From the NCBI GenBank assembly GCA_015231995.1, contig JADGAO010000181.1:1-6774 (forward strand): a DNA stretch of 6,774 nucleotides. The letters run 5' to 3'. The notes under the pieces are model-generated. The model was given only the letters and a program-made list of their open reading frames with translations, was not told where the DNA came from and did not search any database. Shown here one piece after another: positions 1-4,456 of the stretch (its first letter is position 1; the number at the start of each line of letters is the position of its first letter). A program made the translations under genes and the position numbers. Source of the DNA: Nitrospinota bacterium. GTDB lineage: Bacteria; Nitrospinota_A; UBA7883; JACRLM01.

Positions 1-260
1 TCGTTCCATTTTAAATGATCCGGGATGTACACTGTAATAACATGACATACTGCGGTAGCGGCGTCCAACGCGAGGACAACATGCAAAACCGCTCCACCAA
101 CGCCGCCTAAAACAAGAACACTTGGAAAAGGCTTGTCATCCGGGTATTCCTCGATAACTTCTCCGGTTTTTATCGCCCTAATGATGACCTCTTTTGAAAT
201 GCTTCGCTCAAACATTCGTTTGACCGCATGGGCGCTGAAAAATATCTTCCCACATTTCAT
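1..260 (-). CDS. DUF4258 family protein, RelE-like toxin type (partial, runs off left edge)
   Basis: This reading frame starts at ATG 260 and stays open for 86 codons to the window edge, so the C-terminus is missing. The protein begins MKCGKIFFSAHAVKRMFERS. It continues with the hallmarks I recognise for DUF4258: H11-A..R15-M-x-E-R near the N-terminus, then GEVIEEYPDDKPFPS (residues 33-47), a glycine-rich turn, LHVVLA (59-64) and VITVYIPD (74-81). DUF4258 proteins have a RelE/MqsR-like fold and are often found beside a small CxxC-containing antitoxin, which would lie downstream and therefore outside this window. An in-frame TGA lies a little upstream and no other Met precedes residue 1, so this start is the only ATG choice. 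The Shine-Dalgarno match is weak. It lies on the same strand as the Sua5-family gene, 167 bp downstream of it. Family membership is fairly sure; toxin activity is inferred. Confidence 0.8.
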   Translation of the reverse strand, partial: MKCGKIFFSAHAVKRMFERSISKEVIIRAIKTGEVIEEYPDDKPFPSVLVLGGVGGAVLHVVLALDAATAVCHVITVYIPDHLKWN

Positions 261-349
261 CTTGGCGTTTCCAGTAGCCTCAAGCTCCCTATCACCCGGT
301 CATCCACTATTTTCACCGCCGCCCGTTTGCGTAACCAAGGTTAAAATCA

Positions 350-363
350 GGGGCGGGCGCCCC
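350..363 (-). terminator. GC-rich hairpin downstream of the Sua5-family gene, possible weak terminator
   Basis: Positions 350-354 (GGGGC) pair with 359-363 (GCCCC) around a 4-nt loop. Read on the minus strand, the hairpin is followed by TGATTTTAACC, a short and interrupted T-stretch. It lies about 65 nt after the Sua5-family stop codon. The weak T-tract makes it a marginal intrinsic terminator. Confidence 0.25.
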
Positions 364-384
364 AGGAGAAAGGGGGAAAGTTTT

Positions 385-413
385 TGTCATGCTTCGACTG
401 GCTCAGTATGACA
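385..413. repeat. Short dispersed-type palindrome (TGTCAT...ATGACA)
   Basis: TGTCATGCT (385-393) can pair with AGTATGACA (405-413), giving nine pairs with one G-T wobble around an 11-nt loop. The core CTTCGACTGGCTCAG resembles a type of intergenic repeat that recurs in many environmental bacterial genomes (variants of CTTCGACAGGCTCAG followed by ATGACA). That it is a member of a family is a recollection, not something one copy can show. It lies 15 bp beyond the stop codon of the Sua5-family gene. Confidence 0.5.
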
Positions 414-427
414 TTTATATTGATGTC

Positions 428-1036
428 TCACCAAACCACGGCCCCCCTCCCCTCGCGGATAAGCTCCGGGGCGGAGCCTCTCAAATCAACAACCGTGGAT
501 GGGCCGGAGCGTAACGGCCCGACGGATATCGCCGCATCAACAAGCCCGGCCTGATCCTCAGGGATATCCGCAAGGTCTTCGACAGGCTCATCGCCGGCGA
601 TGTTCACCGATGTGGTCACAAGCGGCCTTCCGGCCATCTCCACCAGTTTCCGGCAGATAACGTTGTCGGGTATCCTGACGCCGACGGTGTTTCTTTTTCC
701 GATCATTTTTTTGGGAAGGTTGGTTTTGCGGGCTTCCAATATGAAGGTATAAGGGCCGGGAAGAAGCCGGTTCATCAGTTTGTAGGCCCAATTGGAGACA
801 AACGCAAACTCGCTTATCTGCGCCACGTCCTGGCATATGAACGAAAAGGGTTTGACTGCGTCGCGCTTCTTTATGCGGGCGACGCGCTGTATCGCGTCTT
901 TGGAGAAAGCGTCGCACCCCAATCCGTATATCGTGTCAGTGGGGTATATCACCACTCCGCCGGACAGGATTATATCCGCCACCTCGCGCAAAGCGTCATA
1001 CGCTGGCGCTCCGTCTTCGAGAAAGAATGTCTTCAT
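428..1036 (-). CDS. Sua5/YciO/YrdC family protein, probable L-threonylcarbamoyladenylate synthase
   Basis: This is a 202-residue single-domain protein of the Sua5/YciO/YrdC family, which condenses threonine, bicarbonate and ATP into threonylcarbamoyl-AMP for the t6A37 modification of tRNA in the cytoplasm. Visible motifs are PTDTIYGLGCDAF (32-44), KKR (56-58) with KPFSF (62-66), LPGPYTFIL (92-100), RIPDN (121-125), TTSVN (141-145) and GPSTVVDLR (178-186), ending in IREGRGAV. There is no C-terminal Sua5 domain. The middle of the protein (FICQD..FAFVSNWAYKLMN..LPGPYTFIL) is closer to E. coli YciO than to YrdC. The basic KKR pair and the S-x-N motif, which YciO lacks, are nevertheless kept, so real synthase activity is plausible. 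The start ATG fits the usual distance to PTDT and is the only Met there. A promoter sits immediately upstream, so it is probably transcribed alone. Confidence 0.92.
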   Translation of the reverse strand: MKTFFLEDGAPAYDALREVADIILSGGVVIYPTDTIYGLGCDAFSKDAIQRVARIKKRDAVKPFSFICQDVAQISEFAFVSNWAYKLMNRLLPGPYTFILEARKTNLPKKMIGKRNTVGVRIPDNVICRKLVEMAGRPLVTTSVNIAGDEPVEDLADIPEDQAGLVDAAISVGPLRSGPSTVVDLRGSAPELIREGRGAVVW

Positions 1037-1044
1037 ACCTGTAA

Positions 1045-1072
1045 ATTATAGGAAAACGAAAGCAAATGGTAA
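1045..1072 (-). promoter_or_regulatory. Sigma70-type promoter of the Sua5-family gene
   Basis: On the minus strand, a perfect -10 hexamer TATAAT (1050-1045) is preceded by a 16-nt spacer and a -35 hexamer TTACCA (1072-1067, four of six matches). The -10 ends only 8 nt before the ATG at 1036, so the predicted transcription start falls within about 2 nt of the start codon. No good Shine-Dalgarno sequence fits in between, which suggests a leaderless or nearly leaderless mRNA. Confidence 0.55.
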
Positions 1073-1097
1073 GCCATCCTAGCGTAAGATGTCAAAA

Positions 1098-1250
1098 AAA
1101 GAGGCTGTCGCCAAATGGTAAAACAGAAGCGACAAACGCTGTCCGAGTATCTTCACCTCGGACTCCTTGTCTTTTAATGTGAGTTCATTCTTCCTTAAGG
1201 ACGGCGGGGTGAAGAACACCCACGCCGAGCATTTGGGAGACAGCCCCAAA
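1098..1250 (+). ncRNA. Structured small RNA candidate, 6S RNA-like (ssrS type)
   Basis: About 150 nt of protein-free DNA folds into one long rod. The closing stem pairs 1103-1109 with 1239-1245 (7 bp) and, after a 1x2 internal loop, 1111-1117 with 1230-1236 (7 bp). A large open bubble follows. The terminal stem pairs 1151-1160 (CTTCACCTCG) with 1205-1214 (10 pairs, one G-U) and, after a 3x3 loop, 1164-1169 with 1196-1201. Closing stem, central bubble and long terminal stem are the 6S RNA plan, in which the RNA mimics an open promoter and binds sigma70 RNA polymerase. The stretch CTTAAGGACGGCGG...ACACCCAC resembles the 3' half of proteobacterial 6S as I remember it. The plus strand is preferred because two pairs are G-U there but A-C on the minus strand, and a possible -10 (TAAGAT, 1085-1090) places initiation at the stem base. 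Against this, T7 lies beyond the stem on the minus strand. A small inverted-repeat transposable element is the main alternative. Confidence 0.5.
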
Positions 1251-1289
1251 AACGGAGAATCGCCACGCCATGCTATGGGGGATGGCGAT
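1248..1289 (-). terminator. Hairpin plus T-run downstream of the redoxin gene, possible terminator
   Basis: ATCGCCA (1259-1265) and TGGCGAT (1283-1289) form a perfect 7-bp inverted repeat with a 17-nt loop; an alternative pairing is CGCCAT (1266-1271) with ATGGCG (1282-1287). Read on the minus strand, the hairpin begins 30 nt after the redoxin stop and is followed, after 6 nt, by TTTTT (1252-1248). The gap before the T-run makes this an imperfect intrinsic terminator. Confidence 0.35.
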
Positions 1290-1318
1290 AGAAGTTAAAT
1301 ACCCGGCGGCGCGTTTTT

Positions 1319-1900
1319 CTACAATACCGTTTTCAATCCTTCCAGAGCCTGCTCATATCGCTCCAACTTGCCGACGTGGACATACCGTATCACCCCGTCT
1401 GCGTCCACAAACACCGCCGTGGGCGTGACCTCCATCCCAGCCTCATGAGCGAGGCTCTGCCCGTTTTCGGTCACCACCGGAAATTCCAGTTTGTGCGCCT
1501 TTGCGAACCTGGCGATGTTGGCGGAGGAATCCAATATCCCCACGCCCATTATCGCTATCCTGGTTTTGGAGTTTTCAGCCTGCATCCGCTTTATCCACTT
1601 AATAGAGTCGTGGGAACAGGGACACCAGTCGGCGAAGAAAAAATAAACCGTTGGCCTGCCCAAAAACGATTCGCCGCTCACCGGAGAGCCATCCATCGCC
1701 GTAAGGGAATAAGCCGGGAAACGGTCCCCAACCTTCAGCATTTTATTCGTATTGGACGCCTCTATCGTAAAGTGGTTAAACAGGGCGTTTAAAATAAGCG
1801 CGAACGCCCCCAGAAGGACGATATGGTTAATGCGCCGCGTGGATTTCTTTTCCAACGGCGCGCATTCGGTCAATGCGTTCAGCGTCAGCGGCTCGTTCAT
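1319..1900 (-). CDS. Membrane-anchored redoxin (TlpA/AhpC-TSA-like thioredoxin fold) with CPC active site
   Basis: This 193-residue protein has one N-terminal membrane segment (about residues 25-42, INHIVLLGAFALILNALF) after a basic stretch KKSTRR. That places the following thioredoxin-fold domain (about 53-193) outside the cytoplasmic membrane. The domain has the redoxin opening VGDRFPAYSLTAMDG, strand VYFFFADW, the redox site C93-P94-C95-S96 and the cis-proline loop VTPTAVFVD (P160). The usual WCxxC is replaced by WCPC, so the two cysteines are only one residue apart. It probably acts in extracytoplasmic thiol-disulfide exchange, perhaps keeping the haem-binding cysteines of the cytochrome reduced; that role is inferred. 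Its ATG overlaps the cytochrome stop codon (ATGA, 4 nt), and GGTGG lies just upstream inside the cytochrome gene, so the two genes are translationally coupled. Fold assignment is secure; substrate is unknown. Confidence 0.85.
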   Translation of the reverse strand: MNEPLTLNALTECAPLEKKSTRRINHIVLLGAFALILNALFNHFTIEASNTNKMLKVGDRFPAYSLTAMDGSPVSGESFLGRPTVYFFFADWCPCSHDSIKWIKRMQAENSKTRIAIMGVGILDSSANIARFAKAHKLEFPVVTENGQSLAHEAGMEVTPTAVFVDADGVIRYVHVGKLERYEQALEGLKTVL

Positions 1901-2523
1901 CTTCCACCAGAACGCTTGATTTGCCCCTCGCCGCCAAGCTCTTGATGGCCTGACGAAGCGCTCTGGGCATCCTTCGATGATGAGCCAAGGTTCTTCTGCG
2001 CCTCCTTAATGCCGGACATGTGGCCCATTTTGAGGCTGTCCATCGTGGACAAGGCGCTCTCTATCGGGCGATTCTCCACCGGCGTTCTGGCGAGCGTTAG
2101 AAGGCCGGGATATCTCCCCACAAGCCTTTCTATATCTCTATCCCGAAAATCCTTTTCCCAGTTGCCCACAAGCGCATTCCACACCTGCACGATGGCGACG
2201 GCCTGAAACTCGGTGATATTTTCTATCACCAGCTCCGGCTTTGCCGTCCTGTAGTTCTGAATGATAATTTGCATGTGCGGCACCAATGCCACAAAAGGTG
2301 GGCCGCACCTTGGACAGTAGAGCTTGATACGCTCGTCGGAGTGGCACTGCGTGCATATGCGCCTCGCCAGCTTATAGGCTTCCGAAGGGGTATAGGCGAT
2401 GTAACCGTTGGCCTTTATAGCCTCAAGAGCCGAATCCCTGGCTGGATTGGGCGTGGCGGCGCCAACGACCATGAAGGCGGACATCATGGCGACCAGAACC
2501 GTAAAACCGACTTTCTTGTTCAG
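1897..2523 (-). CDS. Exported monohaem c-type cytochrome-like protein (apparent CTG start)
   Basis: The 208-residue product from CTG 2523 begins (M)NKKVGFTVLVAMMSAFMVVG followed by AATPNPA, a complete Sec signal peptide. The first ATG, at 2487, would give 196 residues and cut off the basic n-region and half of the hydrophobic core. GGGAGG at 2537-2532 lies 8 nt before the CTG, and no in-frame ATG, GTG or TTG occurs near it. In the 208-residue numbering the mature protein has one haem c site, C57-T-Q-C60-H61. A second pair C70-P-R-C73 followed by GPPF lacks a histidine, so it should not bind haem and could be a disulfide or metal site. H83 or M84 (VPHMQII) could be the distal ligand. The last 35 residues are polar and low in complexity. 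I do not recognise the exact family. It overlaps the redoxin gene by 4 nt, which suggests a shared periplasmic redox role. Confidence 0.8.
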   Translation of the reverse strand: MNKKVGFTVLVAMMSAFMVVGAATPNPARDSALEAIKANGYIAYTPSEAYKLARRICTQCHSDERIKLYCPRCGPPFVALVPHMQIIIQNYRTAKPELVIENITEFQAVAIVQVWNALVGNWEKDFRDRDIERLVGRYPGLLTLARTPVENRPIESALSTMDSLKMGHMSGIKEAQKNLGSSSKDAQSASSGHQELGGEGQIKRSGGR

Positions 2524-2537
2524 TTGAAATGCCTCCC
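2521..2537 (-). promoter_or_regulatory. Ribosome binding site and CTG initiation codon of the cytochrome gene
   Basis: On the minus strand GGGAGG (2537-2532) is followed by 8 nt and CTG (2523-2521). The spacing is ideal, and the first codons give Asn-Lys-Lys, the expected n-region of a signal peptide. This decides the start in favour of CTG over the ATG pair at 2487-2482, which has no ribosome binding site of comparable quality. Confidence 0.6.
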
Positions 2538-2743
2538 AGCCGTAAATAGTTTCTCTGCATTTTCTTGGTTTCAGCGATTGATATGCCGCTTCGCCAAAAC
2601 AAGATTAGCATGACAAGAGAGGCTCTCTGAGAACTATTAACTCAAGCGTCAAATCATTCAATTGGTTGTTTATCTGCTTGAATATGCGATGATTATTACC
2701 AACAACGACTTCAGACTCTCCGATGGTTGCGTTTCTGGCGCAT

Positions 2744-2786
2744 AAATGGAGCTTTATCGTTTTTTATTATTTTTTATACTCCATTT
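2744..2786. repeat. Inverted repeat enclosing an AT-rich tract
   Basis: AAATGGAG (2744-2751) and CTCCATTT (2779-2786) are perfect 8-bp inverted repeats around 27 bases that are almost all A and T. The right arm directly abuts the 66-bp palindromic repeat, so the two may form one composite intergenic element. It could also act as part of a transcription end signal. Confidence 0.45.
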
Positions 2787-2852
2787 TGCAGGGGCGATCC
2801 GGTGGGGTAGAGCTTCTTGCGCTAAGGGCGGCCCACTGGGTTCGCCCCTACA
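2787..2852. repeat. Palindromic intergenic repeat (AGGGGCGA type)
   Basis: The left arm TGCAGGGGCGATCCGGTGGG (2787-2806) matches the reverse complement of the right arm (2832-2852, ending TTCGCCCCTACA) with few mismatches and one indel, around a loop of about 25 nt. Palindromes with AGGGGCGA...TCGCCCCT arms are a widely dispersed class in environmental bacterial genomes, comparable to REP or small non-autonomous elements. The membership of this copy in a family is inferred from resemblance. Confidence 0.65.
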
Positions 2853-2954
2853 TCAGATCGCCATCAAAGCCGATGATGTTTTTTATAAACTTAACATTCG
2901 AACGCACAATCCAAATTCGACCTATTCGCGTTAAGCTTTACGCTCCCGTTGAGA

Positions 2955-2980
2955 GGGTCAGGAGACTCGACAGCTGACCC
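2955..2980 (-). terminator. Hairpin after the sirohaem reductase gene
   Basis: GGGTCAG (2955-2961) and CTGACCC (2974-2980) form a perfect 7-bp stem with a 12-nt loop, 16 nt beyond the stop codon of the sirohaem gene. No T-run follows on the minus strand, so if it ends transcription it is probably factor-dependent, or it may protect the mRNA 3' end. Confidence 0.35.
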
Positions 2981-2996
2981 CGGAAGGCGTCACAAG

Positions 2997-3695
2997 CTAG
3001 GCGCCGGGCAACAGGACAGTGGCCACGCCATGAAGTATTTCGCGTTTGAATTCTTCGAACCCAGCTTTGTCAATGAGACCGTGGAGCCTTGTCCCCTTCT
3101 TGCCGTGGATGCGGACATACTCGACCACCCGTCCCACCACTGCGATAACGTCGTCCTCCGTCGGCACAATCGCCAACTTCTTTGCGACCATGGGCCTGGC
3201 CCCGGCCGCGCCTCCCACAACTATCTCGTATCCTTTAGGATGGCCGGTGATACCGATGTCTTTCGTTCCCGGCTCACTGCAGGAGCGTATGCATCCGGCC
3301 ACGCCTATCGAAAGTTTCACCGGCAACGGGACGCGGTAGAACATCCTGTCAATTCTCATCGCAAGCCCCAGCACAGGCTGGACAAAGCGCTGGCAAAACG
3401 TCTCCGCAGAACACATTTTGACGGGACGCACTCCACCTTCTTTAAAGACGTTGGCTCTTCTGCCGGTGCGTTCCTCAAGTCCGTGCAGGTGTTTCTTGTG
3501 ATCCCATACGAAGATTATCTCGCCGGTGAGCTTGACCTTTTTCGCCCCTTCCGACTCCATCGTCAACACGAGCTTTTTGAGCTCCTCGACGGATATGGCG
3601 CCTGCGGAGATAAACGGCGCGAACGTGGCAGGCCTCTCGCCCTCTTCTTTCGCATCGTCGTCATGATGTGGGGCATGGCCCGTATGTTTTTTCAT
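2997..3695 (-). CDS. Small sirohaem/[4Fe-4S] sulfite or nitrite reductase-like protein
   Basis: This 232-residue protein has the complete sirohaem-[4Fe-4S] signature of the nitrite/sulfite reductase family: C95-SAETF-C101 (Cx5C) and C135-IRS-C139 (Cx3C), the latter inside GVAGCIRSCSEPGTKDIGITG. After it comes GYEIVVGGAAGARP (156-169), typical of this fold. Residues 28-92 form the small ferredoxin-like half domain (ISVEELKKLVLTMESEGAKK). Full-length enzymes have duplicated halves and exceed 500 residues. This one matches the low-molecular-weight class known from Desulfovibrio vulgaris (about 220 residues), which reduces sulfite to sulfide in vitro. Nitrite remains possible. The N-terminus is His/Asp-rich (HTGHAPHHDDD) and may bind metal. 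ATG 3695 is chosen because it lies one base after the stop of the upstream gene and follows GAGGTG; a longer frame to 3785 would overlap that gene by 89 bp. No transmembrane segment is visible, so it is likely cytoplasmic. Confidence 0.88.
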   Translation of the reverse strand: MKKHTGHAPHHDDDAKEEGERPATFAPFISAGAISVEELKKLVLTMESEGAKKVKLTGEIIFVWDHKKHLHGLEERTGRRANVFKEGGVRPVKMCSAETFCQRFVQPVLGLAMRIDRMFYRVPLPVKLSIGVAGCIRSCSEPGTKDIGITGHPKGYEIVVGGAAGARPMVAKKLAIVPTEDDVIAVVGRVVEYVRIHGKKGTRLHGLIDKAGFEEFKREILHGVATVLLPGA

Positions 3696-3696
3696 G

Positions 3697-4149
3697 TCAG
3701 AACTTTTCACCTCTCGTTTCACGAATCTGGCTTCCAACGGACCGGATGCGCGTCCATATGTTCCAGACAAAAATGAATCCCGCAATTAACTGCAGAGCCG
3801 CGCCCGCCATTACAAGCGCCCATTCGGCGGGATGCTGATGAATGGCCTGGGCCGTTTCACCGGCGAACCTTACGCCCGTGCCGACGGTGATGAGCCAATA
3901 GTTGACCTCCGCCATCGAAGGGCTGTAACGCATGTCCTCCTTGGCGGGGCGTGGGAACATCCAGTAAGCGATCCCCATGATGAGAGTCACCATGAACCCT
4001 ATGAGCGTAAGATGCGTGTGCGCCGACACCAGCGAGGGATGCGCCCCGGAGCCAAGAGCCTGCTGGACAAGCATCCACGCGCCAAGGACAAGCCCAAGCG
4101 CGAAATAAACCAGCGCCGTTTTTACATACCGTCTTGCAAGCCCGAACAT
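3697..4149 (-). CDS. Four-helix membrane protein resembling a fragment of haem-copper oxidase subunit I (cbb3/NorB type)
   Basis: This 150-residue protein has four likely membrane helices (about 10-30, 43-65, 82-103 and 108-131). The second starts with SAHTHLTLIGFMVTLIMG (H44, H46), which resembles the H-x-H-L..G haem-b ligand helix of cbb3 oxidase and NO reductase catalytic subunits. Further histidines are H37, H104 and H106. Full subunits have 12 or more helices and three more invariant copper-site histidines, so this is not a complete oxidase. It belongs with the short single-module proteins often labelled as cbb3 subunit I. Both ends look natural: AGGTGG precedes ATG 4149 and the stop is one base before the sirohaem gene, so it is not a broken oxidase gene. 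It may carry a haem and pass electrons to or from the sirohaem protein, which is inference. Confidence 0.7.
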   Translation of the reverse strand: MFGLARRYVKTALVYFALGLVLGAWMLVQQALGSGAHPSLVSAHTHLTLIGFMVTLIMGIAYWMFPRPAKEDMRYSPSMAEVNYWLITVGTGVRFAGETAQAIHQHPAEWALVMAGAALQLIAGFIFVWNIWTRIRSVGSQIRETRGEKF

Positions 4150-4456
4150 CGGATCACCACCTACGCTTCAAGTTTCAATTTTCATTCGGCGCAATGCGGC
4201 GCGATATGATTTTTGGCATACAACGCGCACAGGCCCCGCTTCGTTAGGCCCAAATCTAAACATTATTTTCACTCCAACGGCAAAGGCGAATTCACCTGCC
4301 TCACCCCATTGCAACTGCGTTCCTAAAACGCGATAATGAATATCAGGAAAACATTACCGGGTCGCTCTTATGGTAATCCATCTACCGATAGATACGCCTC
4401 ACTTTTCCAGACGATCTTTTCAAGCCTATATTTAACGCGCCGTCAGGAGTGTCATA
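4150..4456. other. Divergent intergenic regulatory region
   Basis: These 307 bases separate the two divergently transcribed units and contain no convincing gene. They hold the ribosome binding site of the four-helix protein (AGGTGG just before 4149) and the promoter of the chemoreceptor. Two operator-like inverted repeats lie upstream of that promoter: ATTACC (4353-4358) with GGTAAT (4372-4377), and ATCTA (4380-4384) with TAGAT (4389-4393). I see no clear FNR, NsrR or Fur box. Confidence 0.5.
4404..4432 (+). promoter_or_regulatory. Sigma70-type promoter of the chemoreceptor gene
   Basis: A -35 hexamer TTTCCA (4404-4409, four of six matches) is followed by a 17-nt spacer and a -10 hexamer TATATT (4427-4432, five of six). 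Transcription would begin near 4439, giving a short leader that holds AGGAG (4445-4449) 7 nt before ATG 4457. The ATCTA/TAGAT inverted repeat ends 10 bp before the -35 and could bind a regulator. Confidence 0.5.

Larger units (their letters stand above)
2524..2996. other. Gene-poor spacer between the cytochrome and sirohaem reductase genes
   Basis: No convincing gene is visible in these 473 bases. They contain the upstream region of the cytochrome gene, an exact 13-bp palindrome AGAGAGGCTCTCT (2616-2628), a very AT-rich tract near 2755-2780, a 66-bp palindromic repeat (2787-2852), a near-palindrome centred on AAGCTT (2928-2943, two mismatches in 16) and a hairpin after the sirohaem gene (2955-2980). 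Plus-strand frames here run through the repeat and do not look like protein. A minus-strand frame from about 2756 to 2606 reads like protein but has no start codon. Confidence 0.6.

Noticed and set aside
133..411. Plus-strand 92-codon open frame
   Set aside because: It is antisense to the DUF4258 gene for much of its length and runs into the two hairpins; the protein has no recognisable domain.
1098..1250. Small non-autonomous transposable element with GGCTGTC ends
   Set aside because: Not excluded, but the internal terminal stem with G-U pairs and the 6S-like motif are better explained by an RNA gene; only one copy is in the window.
2723..2977. Plus-strand open frames in the spacer
   Set aside because: They cross the AT-rich inverted repeat and the 66-bp palindrome, and have no ribosome binding site or protein-like pattern.
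2949..3776. Plus-strand 275-codon open frame
   Set aside because: It is antisense to the sirohaem reductase, whose cysteine motifs prove the minus strand.
3697..4149. Decayed fragment of a full-length oxidase gene
   Set aside because: The gene has its own ribosome binding site, intact ends and tight coupling to the next gene, and no remaining oxidase sequence lies around it.
4213..4229. Sigma54-like sequence TTGGCAT..GCGCA with exact GG-N10-GC spacing
   Set aside because: The -12 part lacks TT before GC, it lies over 200 nt from the chemoreceptor start, and a good sigma70 promoter is much closer.
4384..4391. ACCGATAG resembling the -10 of flagellar sigma28 promoters
   Set aside because: No TAAA-type -35 is present at the required distance.
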